A DNA stretch of 64,000 nucleotides from contig JAPQWV010000018.1 of assembly GCA_027422505.1 (NCBI GenBank), positions 10,992,001 through 11,056,000 on the forward strand. The letters are read 5' to 3'. The notes below the pieces were generated by a model. The model was not told the origin of the DNA, did not search any database, and saw only the letters and a program-made list of their open reading frames with translations. The stretch's first letter is position 1; every line of letters starts with the position of its first letter. Source of the stretch: Craterostigma plantagineum. Taxonomy: Eukaryota; Streptophyta; Magnoliopsida; Lamiales; Linderniaceae. Positions 1-9,571 of the stretch are shown here, one piece after another. A program made the position numbers and the translations under genes.

Positions 1-438
1 TGCAAGATGGACCGAAAAAGCACCTCTGGAGCTGCACACTTCTTGGGCGGTAAACTCGTAAGTTGGTCGTCTCGAAAACAAAACTGTGTCTCAACTTCGT
101 CGACGGAGGCAGAATATGTCGCCGCCGCTAATTGCTGTTCACAGCTTTTGTGGATGAGAACCCAACTACGAGATTTTAATTTTCATGTTGATAAAATTCC
201 CATTTATTGTGACTCTAAAAGTGCTATTGCGATGACGAGTAATCCGGTACATCACTCGAGAACGAAACACATAGATATTCGTCACCACTTCATCAAAGAA
301 CATGTCGAACAAGGGACGATTGAATTGCACTACGTCACAACCGAAGATCAACTGGCCGACATTTTCACAAAACCGTTGGATGTCAAACGATTCCAACACC
401 TAGTGACTATGTTGGGCATGTTGAATATTCAGTTGTGA
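1..438 (+). CDS. copia pol, RNase H C-terminal domain (partial, element A)
   Basis: This is the last 145 codons of a copia polyprotein, open from the window edge to a TGA. RNase H removes the RNA strand during reverse transcription. Visible motifs are MDRKSTSG at the start, STEAEYVA carrying the catalytic Glu, YCDSKSAI carrying an Asp, and QLADIFTKPL near the end, which is the usual copia RNase H terminus. The frame has no stop or shift, so this end of the element is better preserved than the other pol copies here. The same sequence around MDRKSTSG recurs inverted near 6680, at the break of element B. Confidence 0.9.
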   Translation, partial: CKMDRKSTSGAAHFLGGKLVSWSSRKQNCVSTSSTEAEYVAAANCCSQLLWMRTQLRDFNFHVDKIPIYCDSKSAIAMTSNPVHHSRTKHIDIRHHFIKEHVEQGTIELHYVTTEDQLADIFTKPLDVKRFQHLVTMLGMLNIQL

Positions 439-524
439 TCAATCGACCCTACATGAACTTTGGTAAAGTGTACATATTTCCTTTCTCCACTTCACTCCAT
501 TGTCTATGTGTCCTCTGAATTATG

Positions 525-662
525 TCTTTTGAGGGGGAGTTTTCGATTAAGGGGGAGCGTCTGAGTTTTCCATTATTATTTTTAAAGGGAAGTTTTCGAT
601 TAAGGGGGAGCTTCTGATTTTCCATTAGCTAAAAAGGAGAGTTTTAGATTAAGGGGGAGTTT
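525..662 (+). repeat. Repeated polypurine-tract-like units
   Basis: The tract (A)AGGGGGAG occurs four times, near 531-540, 549-557, 602-610 and 651-659. Three copies sit in a diverged unit of about 50 bases built from TTTTCGATTAAGGGGGAG followed by a CTTCTGATTTTCC-like tail. Multiple polypurine tracts after pol are typical of Sireviruses and may prime plus-strand DNA at extra sites. Confidence 0.75.
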
Positions 663-1292
663 CTGATTTTGCCTATTTAAAAATAAAAAAAATTTGGAGC
701 TGAAATCTTAAAGTTTGGTCAAACTGAGTAAAATTAGACCGATTAAAATGTTTTGTGTTGAATTTTTAATTTTCTGGTCAAACTAGGTCAAAATTGGACC
801 AATTGAACTTCAATTGGACCCAATTTTGACCAAGCCTGCGAAAATCAGATCTGGACCCAGCTTTGACCAAGCCCACGAACTTCGGCCCATTTACACAATT
901 TCTCAAAAAACAAAACCCTAAAACCCCAAAACCCTTAACGTTGTTCACAATCCTAAAATTCCCAAGAAAATTCAAAAATTTCGCAACCCTATTTCAAAAA
1001 TTTCGCAACTCCTCGCATCGTCGTCATCATCAAATCTGCTTTCAAAATCTGTTTCCTGCTAACTCCATTGTCGCAAATCAGCTTTTCGGTATGAATACAC
1101 CTCAAATAAATCAATTTCCGTTCGTTTTATCCTATTTTTGCCCCGTTTTGATAAATCTGTTAGGTTAGAATTAATTTTTCTCGGCTCTGAATCGAACGCA
1201 TGTTAGGTTTTTGATGTTTAAAACCCCCAAATATGCATTGCCCATCCAATTACGAGTCGATTGAGTCCAGATTGTTGCATTTTGGTTGAGAT

Positions 1293-2450
1293 TTGAGTAA
1301 GTCTAAGGCAAAAATTCATTGCGTAGTTTCGCAAGTTTTTGCACTGTGTTCTTCACCGAGAAAAATTCCCAGAAAAATTGCTTTAAACGATAAATTTCGC
1401 TGCTACAGTAAGCTAAGACCCGCGAAACTTTTATTCCGAGAAATTTCTTGCACTACAGTGAGTGAGGTCCCGCGAAATTTTATCCGAAAAATTTCTAACG
1501 TTAAAATTTTCGCTGCTACAGTGACCAAGGAAATGCGAAACTTTCATTCGAGAATTTACATGAGTTAAAAAATTTTTTCGCTGATACAGTATGTGAAGTC
1601 CCGCGAAAGTTTATCTGAGAAAAATTCTTCTTCCTCACGCCAAAACGTTTTTCTGCTACAGTGAGTGTCACCCCGGGAAAATCTCATAACACATCACTTC
1701 ATATTACATATTTCCGCATCTTCACTATTTCGCAACCACAGTGAAACACGAAAATTTCTCAATGCATAAAGCTTTTTCCTTCCGCGAAACTTTCATATAA
1801 CTTGCGAAAATTTTCCTTATATGCGAAAATTCACTCTGAATACGAAAACACTTGAACGTGCGAAAATTTTCATTACATGCGAAAAATTTGGACAACTTGC
1901 GAGATTTCTTAACTTGCGAAAATTTTTCATACTTGCGAAATTTTACTCAATCTGCGAAAATTCTCACGACATGTCTCTGTGCTATAACTTGCGAAAATTT
2001 CCCAATACATGCGCATACCTACTCTATCTGCGAAAATTTTCTCGGCATGCCTAGATATTATAACCTGCGAAACATCACCACTACATGCGAAATGTCCTCT
2101 GAATGCGAAATTTCCTTGCTATATGTGAAAACCTACTTTGGATGCGAAATTTCCTTGCTACATGCAAATACTTACTCTGAACGCGAAATTTCCTTGATAT
2201 GTGAAAATTAACATTACATGAGAAAATTTTTGAACAACTTATAAAAGTCCATAACCTGCGAAAATTTTCATACATGCGAAATGATACTCTAAATGTGAAT
2301 TTTCTCTCGACATGGCTATGTGTATAATCAGTGAATTTTCCCATTGCGTGCAAAATTTTGAACAACTTGCGACGCTTCTTAACGTGCGAAATTTTTTTTC
2401 ATGCGAAATTCTACACTACATGCGAGAATTGTCTTCGGCTAGCTCATTTA
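1293..2450 (+). repeat. Dispersed TGCGAAAATTT motif array
   Basis: From about 1800 to 2430 roughly twenty copies of TGCGAAA followed by T-rich sequence occur on the plus strand, mostly 18-26 bases apart but not in a strict tandem. Before 1800 the related phrases CGCGAAA, CGAGAAA and GCTACAGTGA recur at wider spacing. Related motifs fill the leaders and spacers of B, C and E. No coding role fits. Confidence 0.75.
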
Positions 2451-2557
2451 TCAACCTTTTGTCAATGCTTTCGTTTACAATTTAAGGCTGCTTTCATGTT
2501 CATGTTCTCACGATTTAATCCGTACTAATCATATTACAATTACTGTCAAGCACAGAT

Positions 2558-4028
2558 ATGACCAACAAAGATCAAGGAACAATTGAAGCACTTGAGGCGG
2601 CTGCAATCCAAAGGGACATCGCTCGCATCGAGCTCAACACGCGTACCTATGTCCCACCAATCGAGCAGATCTTCCCAACAAGTCAATGGGCGGCCTTGAT
2701 TCCCAACAATTACATGGTGGACTTAGACAGCTTTCGATGCGATGCCCCAATCATTATAGAAATCCTCAAAGGGCACCCGCTTCGACACGCCCTCACTCAT
2801 GGCGAGCCAGAAGCATAAGTGTATCTTCAACAATTCTGGCACACGTTGCAGATAGCTGGACCACTCCACCTTGCAAAAAACTTATCCGCTATAATTGATC
2901 AAGAAACGGTGGTCCTCACTCGAAAGATACTCCAAGAAGTGCTTCAACTCCCTGTCTACTCCCCATATGTCCCGCTACCAACCCATGAACAACTCATCGA
3001 GGACATAGACCGGCTGGGCTATCAACCAGAAACCAAGAAGAAGAAGGGCCCACTTGTCCTCAGTGAAGTCACCACCCGCAATCTACCTCAACCGTGACGA
3101 ACGTTGTACCTGCTGGTAAACAAATGCATGTCAGAAGCATGCCGGTCAGGACCGCGGGAACTCTCAAATCCTCACTATCCTCACCGGCATCGCCCACAAC
3201 CGCAAGTACAACTACGCCGAGATCATATGGATGGATCTCATCTCCATGATCCAACGTCGCGACCGAGAAATCGCCAAGGGAGTCACAAACCGCTTCGTCC
3301 CCTACATGCGGTGGCTCCCAGCTCTCAGCAGATATTTCCGCTTGCACTCCACCAACATTCGCCTCCGCCCGGCAACGGAACACTTCCAAATCCACACTGT
3401 CGAGAAGTTCGCCAAGAAAAACACTCCGGCGAAAGATCGACACGCAATGATAATCCCAGACGACGTCCTCGCCTACGCCGACCCGACCAACCTGCACGTC
3501 CAAGAATACCGTGCCTCTACAGCCTCTTTCCGTTAAAGCCCTCACCCACTATCCACTATCCCTACGGAGCAGACCAACCCTCCCGCTCCTAACCCCGGGA
3601 CTAGCCAAAACCCCACCACCACCTCCAAAAAGTCATCGAGTCGCGCCGCATCCTCTTCCACCCGCGCTCCGAAAAAACGGTCGCGAGAGGATGACGTAAG
3701 CCGCCCCACGGAGCGTCGATCGAAACAAAAACACGATCGACCTCCTCAGCCACATATAAGCCGAGCCGAACCAATAGGTACAGGATGTGTTGTGTTCACC
3801 TCCCGAGTAGAAGACGTGGCATCTGGCTCAACCATGCAAACGACCCCACCAATCCACTTGTCTTCCTCTCTACAGGAAGATATTTCATTCCACGAGGAGC
3901 CACGTATGCCATCTACATCCCACTTGGAGATAGTCGATGTTGAATCAAGCAGTCCCTCGCCTCAGACTGCATCCTCTTCGTGCACATCGAGTGTAGTGCC
4001 CTCACTCCCCATAATTTCTTACGTCTAG
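2558..4028 (+). pseudogene. Envelope-like extra gene, N-terminal part (element A)
   Basis: This is the first part of the extra gene found after pol in many Sireviruses; its function is not established. Reading starts at the ATG at 2558. The block around FRCDAPIIIEILKGHP and the phrase VYLQQFWHTLQ align with the same gene in C (from 29471) and E (from 53864). An in-frame TAA at 2816-2818 interrupts it, and a frameshift lies between about 3097 and 3231, after which 3231-3536 continues with a Trp/Phe/Arg-rich stretch. A Ser/Thr/Pro-rich linker follows, including an open run at 3792-4028. No signal peptide or membrane segment is evident. It is a broken copy, possibly still transcribed as part of the element. 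Confidence 0.7.
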
Positions 4029-4095
4029 GACACATACACCTTTTACCGCACTACAGAGTCTTCGTGACTCTGTCAGAACGCTCGGTGATGTCTCT

Positions 4096-6273
4096 GTGAC
4101 TGAGAGCGGAAGACCTAGCACGGCCAACATCACAACAACCGTGAGCCTAGGCCATCATTCGATTGAGTCTGTCTCATCGATGATGCCAACGGGAAGTCTG
4201 CGTGACCCCGTCTTTTCCCGTCCTGTGCAAACGGGCGGCCGATCGGCTATTTTTTCCGATTCGGTGTCAGTTGGATTTCTTCGTGATTCCAACTTGTTAA
4301 ATTTACCCCAATTCATCACCGAGACCGCGCTAGAGACACGTCTTCAAGAGTTTGCAAAGACTCTTGAGGCGTCAATTCTCGATAAAGTCTACGCACGTCT
4401 CGATGCGTCCACCATCGATAAAGGCAAAGGTGTGGCCCCGGAGACGCCACTACCAAGGCCAAATGTGGACGCCGAATCCCTTCTTTCCTCCATTTATGCC
4501 AAGGAGCTCTTATACATCCTCAGAGCCCGATTCGAATCCATGACGGAACTTGACGAGGAGGAACGGCAAATGAAGGCCATTATGACTCAACCGATGACCT
4601 GCCGTGCTCAAGGCGAATCCAGCGGAATCAGGCGCGACGATCAAGATGATGATCAAGATCGCCGCGAGGGGGAGAATAGGCAGCTGGGCTCACAATCCCA
4701 AGGACTCATGCAATCGACGCCGCCCTCCTCCTCTGGACCTGAAACGACGCCCGCAACAGAAACCTCACACCCCACTAGCCAAAAATCCCACCTTATTTAC
4801 CCTGAGCCACTAGCCAAATCACCCTCACCACCACCCACTACCGTCTCCGAAACTCTAATCGTCACATCGGCATTAGAGACCACCTCCACACTGTCTCCAC
4901 CCACCATCTCGGAACCTCTAACTGTCACATCGACGTTAGAGGCCACCACCATATCTACACCACCCGCCACCCAAATCATCCTCGCCAAAACCATCACCTC
5001 CACCGAACCACCAGAATCTCCACCACAACCATCCTCACAATCCACAAACTCCTCCGACGCTACACCCTCGCCACCACATAGCCATACCCCTCTCAACATC
5101 GATTCCAACCTGGCTTCCGAGGACGTCTACTGCGCACAGAACGAGATCGAAGCCTACATTTTCAACGATGAATGGCTATACACGCCCGCCGATGCAGTAG
5201 CAGCTAGGAAGTTGGTGGAAAATGCTCGACGTCTGCTCATGGAAGCCTCGCTTACGCTGATCAACATCGCAGACGACGAGAACGGAGAGGAATACGACGC
5301 TGAACCGGCCGAGCTCGAGAACATCCTACAATTCCAAGCGCAGCAAACTGAGGCCCCTGCTGCTCAAACGGATGTGCCCACGGTGGATATACCGGAAGCA
5401 CCGTGGGTAAACAAAAAGATAACCGCGCCGTTTCAAGAAGAGATCAGGAAGAGGATCTGGCGGCGCAAGGAGCCGATCATCACAACCTTCAACGAATATG
5501 AGCTGATGAACATTCAAAACTGGAGCGACGAAAAGAAGAAGCTCTATCGATGGAGCCTTCTTTGCCACAAGTGCACAAAGAGGACGATGTCTGATGAAGA
5601 AAACCTCGCTCTGGAAATGAGTCGGGCCCCCATCTGCAAAGTCACTGACCTTCGCCAAGAATCGAAAGGACGTGTTCACTATCCAGTGTTCACGGTGATG
5701 AGGCAGGACGAGAGCTGCTGTGAAGTAAGCGAGGCGGACTTCAAATATCTACGCTTAGGTGATCTGTACAACATGCTGGAATCTATGAAGCAGTTCAGAC
5801 TCGTCCTCAGAAGTTCGGGACATCTCGTACGGGCTGAACCGGTCACCATGGGTTATGTGGCTCTCAAGCGCCACATGCTCTGACAAGTCAGATTCTACGC
5901 CACCCACGACCTGCAGATGGCGGTAGAGCACAACCTGAAGAAGGTGAACCTGACTCGCCCATCTTTCAAGAACGCGGACGACTACCGAGAGGGCGATGTA
6001 ATCGACGGAGATGATCCAGCGGTCCCCTACTCGAACTACAAGGGAAAGATGAGGCTACTACGCTGCTCCGAAGTGGCAAAATTCTCGGATGGAACACTCA
6101 CCATCATTCAAGACAAACTCATGAGAATTTGCTGCATACTTTCGGAAGAAGACCCACACTGCCGCTCCAAGTTCGCGAAGTTTATTGACACCATAGCTGA
6201 TCGAATCGTGCTTCGAAGGAATCTCCGTGCCTTCGAGTTCAAGTTAGGACTTCGCGAAACACACACTCGCTGA
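4096..6273 (+). pseudogene. Envelope-like extra gene, C-terminal part (element A)
   Basis: A 595-codon open frame (4096-5883) ends at a TGA, and the same frame resumes to 6273, so one nonsense codon separates the last 130 residues. The first 350 residues are Ser/Thr/Pro-rich and low in complexity. The rest is more ordered and resembles the C-terminal regions of the D and E copies, for example QVRFYATHDLQMAVEHN here against QVKYFAAHDFQMALEQ-like sequence there. The gene ends about 50 bases before the polypurine tract, as expected for the last gene of the element. No membrane segment is seen, so an envelope role is doubtful. Confidence 0.7.
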
Positions 6274-6319
6274 TCCACCACCACAACGCCCAAGATCCAA
6301 GACTCCCAACAATTGACAC

Positions 6320-6331
6320 AAAGGGGGAGAT
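6320..6331 (+). other. Polypurine tract of element A
   Basis: AAAGGGGGAGAT lies directly before the TGTTAGG start of the 3' LTR. This is the expected primer site for plus-strand synthesis, and its position fixes the left LTR boundary. Confidence 0.85.
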
Positions 6332-6629
6332 TGTTAGGATATTTATAGATTGTGTCAATAGTTTAAGTCTTGTGATTAAGATTGTAATTATCCCATGGTT
6401 TTGGGCTTTGGACTAGAATGTAATTATTTAATTTTTGGTGTTTGGGCCTTAATATACCTAGGGTTAATGTGGTATATAAGGTATTACCAACACCATTTGA
6501 AAGGTAATCAAAGATCAAAAGGCTTATCCTATTTTTCACACAATACACACACTTGAAGGTGAGAACCTCTCCCTTATTCATTCCATCAAAGCCTCTTTGA
6601 TTCCTTGTTTGGTGCAATCGGGACCAACA
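6332..6629 (+). repeat. 3' LTR of element A (family 1)
   Basis: The 298-base LTR runs from TGTTAGGATA to GGACCAACA, with TG...CA ends. Its inverted relative is the LTR of element B at 14090-14378, which is clearly diverged from it. The left end abuts the polypurine tract and the right end abuts RNase H sequence of element B. Five bases after the LTR (ACCAC, 6630-6634) are the predicted target duplication. Confidence 0.88.
6473..6480 (+). promoter_or_regulatory. TATA-box-like site in LTR A
   Basis: TATATAAG lies about halfway into the LTR, a plausible position for an LTR promoter. This rests on motif and position only. Confidence 0.45.
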
Positions 6630-7809
6630 ACCACCCAAGAAGTGTGCAGCTCCAGAGGTGCTTTTTCAATCCATCTTGCATCCTGCGTAATCCGAGTCAG
6701 AGAATCCAACCAGTTTGAAGTCCGATCGAGTGGGGTACCACAACCCAGATTGGGTGTTCCTTTGAGATAGCGGAGAATCCTTTTGACAGCAGTGAGATGG
6801 GATTCCTTAGGTGTAGCCTGAAAACGAGCGCAGATTCCTGTCGAGAGAATGATATCCGGTCGACTAGCAGTGAGGTACAGAAGAGAGCCTATTATCCTAC
6901 GATAGACGGTTTGGTCAACGGGAGCACCAGATGGGTCCGCGTCGGGTCGGCCAGAGGGTGACATAGGTGTAGCAGCAGTCTTACCATCCTTCATTCCATA
7001 TTTCTCGAGGATGTCATGGATGTATTTGGACTGGTTGGTGAAGATTCCGTCGGGGAGTTGCTTTACTTGAAGACCAAGAAAGAAATTCAGCTCGCCCATC
7101 ATACTCATTTCGACTTTCTCTTTCATCAATTCTGCGAAGTCTTCACACAGTTGTGGTTTAGTCGATCCAAAAATGATGTCATCAACATAAATCTGTACAA
7201 TCATGATGTCCGGCCCACTCCGCTTGGTGAAAAGAGTTGTATCCAGAGATCCTTTCTTGATTCCAGACTGAACAAGGAAGTCTGAAAGGACGTCATACCA
7301 AGCTCGGGGAGCCTGTTTTAGTCCGTAGAGGGCCTTGTAGAGTCTATATACGTGATGAGGAAACTCTTCGCTCAAGAATCCTTCAGGTTGATCAACGTAC
7401 ACTTCTTCTTTGAGAAATCCATTCAGAAATGCAGTCTTCACGTCCATTTGGTAGACTTTAAAGTTCTTGTGAGCAGCAAAGGCAAGAAAAATTTGAATTG
7501 CTTCGATCCTGGCAACAGGGGCGAAAGGTTAATCGTAGTCGATGCCTTCTTGTTGGTTTACCCCTTAGCCACAAGTCTTGCTTTATTGTGAATGACAACA
7601 CCGTCTTCATCCTTTTTGTTCTTGAAGATCCACTTCGTGCCGATAATGGATCTATTGTGAGGGCGTGGTACGAGTTCCCAAACTTGTAAACGTTCAAACT
7701 GATTTATTTCCTCCTGCATTGCAATCAGCCAATCAGGATCCTTGAGAGCTTCAGCTACTCGTGATGGTTCGGTTTGACTGAGATAGCAAGCGAACATACT
7801 TTCATTCAT
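6630..7809 (-). pseudogene. copia pol, reverse transcriptase and start of RNase H (B)
   Basis: The reverse transcriptase copies element RNA into DNA. The N-terminal part at 7558-7809 contains KWIFKNKK and ARLVAKG, then stops; a frameshift near 7450-7560 separates it from the longer frame starting at 7447. That frame has [10 protein letters not shown], the [10 protein letters not shown] block and the catalytic YVDD at its residues 87-90, followed by the RPDI and [12 protein letters not shown] blocks. Another frameshift near 6740 puts the RNase H start into a different frame, and the RNase H is cut after about 20 codons at A's LTR. Codons beyond 6630 in the open frame come from the LTR and are not part of pol. 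Confidence 0.85.
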
Positions 7810-9277
7810 TGTAGCTGAACGCGTCGAAACACCGGATGTGGGATCCCCAATAATTTGATCCGTAGGATGAGAGCGAGCCCAAAGTGGTACATTGGTCTGT
7901 GAGGAGCTAGCCGCATTTGTATCGATTGGAGGTTCATTAGATTGGGGTTCGGTGTCCGAAGAAGAGATCTCAATTGTAGTAGATTGAGAAGGTTCAGCAT
8001 CAGCATCAGCATGTTCCCAGGGTTGGGTAAGATGTCGTCTTCGTTGAGATTGAGATCATCCAAGTTTGGCGGGACGACATCATCGCCGATAGCTGGTGAT
8101 GTAGGTGGGGTGGGTGCAGCGGTAGTTTGAGTGGTGGTGACGGCAGTCTTGGGGGCTGGATAGAAGTACTCGAACAGCAGATCGAGATCCAGGTCACCAG
8201 AATTGCCCTTAGATGAGGAGGTTCCCGTCGTTGAAAGTTGACCTTTAGTCAACGACTGTAGAAGACCTGGTTCTGAACTGATGTGAGCAGAAGCCATGAG
8301 GTCGCCTTCGTTTTCGTCAAAGGTGACATTTGTGCTCTCTATTACTGATCGTTTCTCCCTAAGATAGACTCTGTATGCCTTTGAGTTCAGCGAATATCCA
8401 ACAAAAATGCCTTCAAGTGCTTTTGGATCTAGCTTTCCAAGATGTTGGCGATCATTGGCCACGTAACATCGGCAACCGAAGACCCATAGATAAGATATAT
8501 CTGGGATACGACGGTTATTCAGCATCTCGTATGAGGTGCGGAATCTCTTGTGGATGGAAGCCCTTGCGTGTAACAAGCCGTTTGAATAGCTTCTCCCCAA
8601 AGAGAGTGAGGAAGTCCGGATTGGATGAGGAGAGTCCTAGCTGCTTCAACTAGTGTCCTATTCTTACGCTCAACGACACCATTCTGTTCCGGTGTCTTCA
8701 CAGCTGAGAACTGCTGGGTGATGCCCTGAGTGGCATAGAAATCGCTGAGCTTCTGGTTCTTAAACTCAGTTCCGTTGTCAGTTCTGATAATCCGAACCTT
8801 CTGTTGATGAAGAGTTTGGGACGTAACAACAAACTCGATGATTAAATCAGGAACTTCATCCTTTGTGCGAACGAGTTTCGTCCACGTATAGCGTGAGAAG
8901 TCGTCAACAATCACAAGAATATACCGTCTTCCTCCGAGTGTAGCCGTAGGCATTGGGCCACCTAGATCCATGTGTAAGAGCTCAAGGATGAGCTTAGAGG
9001 ACGATGTTTCCTTGGAGATGTGAGACGATCGCTTCATCTTCCCCAATTCACAGGCAGAGCAGAGGTGTTCCTTATGATATGACAGTTGGGGTAGACCGTT
9101 GACGAGTTTATTCTGACGCAGTTTGTTGATAGTCTTGAAATTGAGGTGTGAAAGATGCCGGTGCCATACATCGTTCAACTTGGGTGCCGCACAAGAGAGA
9201 AGGCAAATTGGTCGAGAGGTCGTAAGATTGAGTACGTAGAGGTGAGACGTGCGTGTTCCAGAAAGAAGAGGTAGTCC
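7806..9277 (-). pseudogene. copia pol, integrase and linker (B)
   Basis: The integrase inserts element DNA into the genome. The frame at 8519-9178 begins with the HHCC zinc-binding region (WHRHLSHLN ... CSACELGK) and carries the catalytic triad as HMDLGGP, RTDNGTEF and VERKNRTL. A frameshift near 8550 moves the C-terminal part into 7806-8600, where VFGCRCYVAND and the GYSLNSKAYRVY block are recognisable. The linker to reverse transcriptase is Ser/Thr/Pro- and Asp-rich and ends in a second frameshift near 8010. Catalytic residues survive, but the whole cannot be translated as one protein. Confidence 0.85.
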
Positions 9278-9568
9278 CTAGGCATCGATAATGCTGCAGA
9301 TGTCAGATTCGAAAAGAACCTTGTATCCTTTGTCGCAGAAACGGCCAATGCTGAAAAGATTGTAGCTCAAACCCTCGACATAAGAGATGCCTTTAATCGT
9401 CAGTCTGTCATGGACGAGATCACCAGTTCCGAGAATTGGCGCCATTTGACTGTTTCCGAAGGAGACCCTTCCGAGATAGCGCTCGGAGAAGTTGCTCAAC
9501 AGCTCCTTGTTCCCCGTCATGTGTGTGGAGCAACCCGAGTCTAGATACCACACATGACAGACCTGCAA
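9278..9568 (-). pseudogene. copia pol, aspartic protease (B)
   Basis: The protease cuts the Gag-Pol polyprotein. The short frame shows VWYLDSGCSTHMTG with the active-site Asp near residue 11, then the GTGDL and NLFSIG blocks. It ends at a stop at 9278 (IIDA then stop), about 100 bases before the integrase frame; the intact copies read through this region. It directly follows the long gag frame, which ends at 9572. Confidence 0.82.
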
Positions 9569-9571
9569 TCA

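Larger units (their letters stand above)
439..2557 (+). other. Non-coding spacer between pol and the envelope-like gene (A)
   Basis: No credible gene is seen in these 2.1 kb. The left part holds polypurine-like repeats, 661-1290 is AT-rich with no recognised content, and 1293-2450 is filled with a short GCGAAA-type motif. The ORFs here are low-complexity by-products of that motif. The spacer occupies the same place as 25775-29470 in element C and 53865-55090 in element E. Confidence 0.75.
1..6629 (+). mobile_element. Sirevirus-type Ty1/copia element A, 3' half
   Basis: This is the right-hand part of a plus-strand copia element that enters the window inside RNase H. In order it has the RNase H C-terminus, repeated polypurine tracts, a motif-rich spacer, an envelope-like extra gene, a final polypurine tract and the 3' LTR. 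An extra gene after pol and multiple polypurine tracts are hallmarks of the Sirevirus lineage. The right end abuts the cut RNase H of element B. The 5' LTR, gag and most of pol must lie left of the window if the element is complete. Confidence 0.85.

Noticed and set aside
1821..2365. Reading frames on both strands in the TGCGAAA array.
   Set aside because: They are built from the repeated motif, are rich in Cys/Asn/Phe/Lys, overlap each other and match nothing; a by-product of the repeat.
1800..2430. CRISPR-like array.
   Set aside because: The motif is only about 12 bases, spacing is irregular, copies are diverged, and the context is a plant retrotransposon.
4797..5108. 103-codon minus-strand frame rich in Val and Gly.
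   Set aside because: It is the antisense shadow of the Ser/Thr/Pro-rich part of the envelope-like gene.
6578..6656. C-terminal part of the reverse transcriptase frame of B.
   Set aside because: The frame reads through A's LTR and is not pol sequence there.
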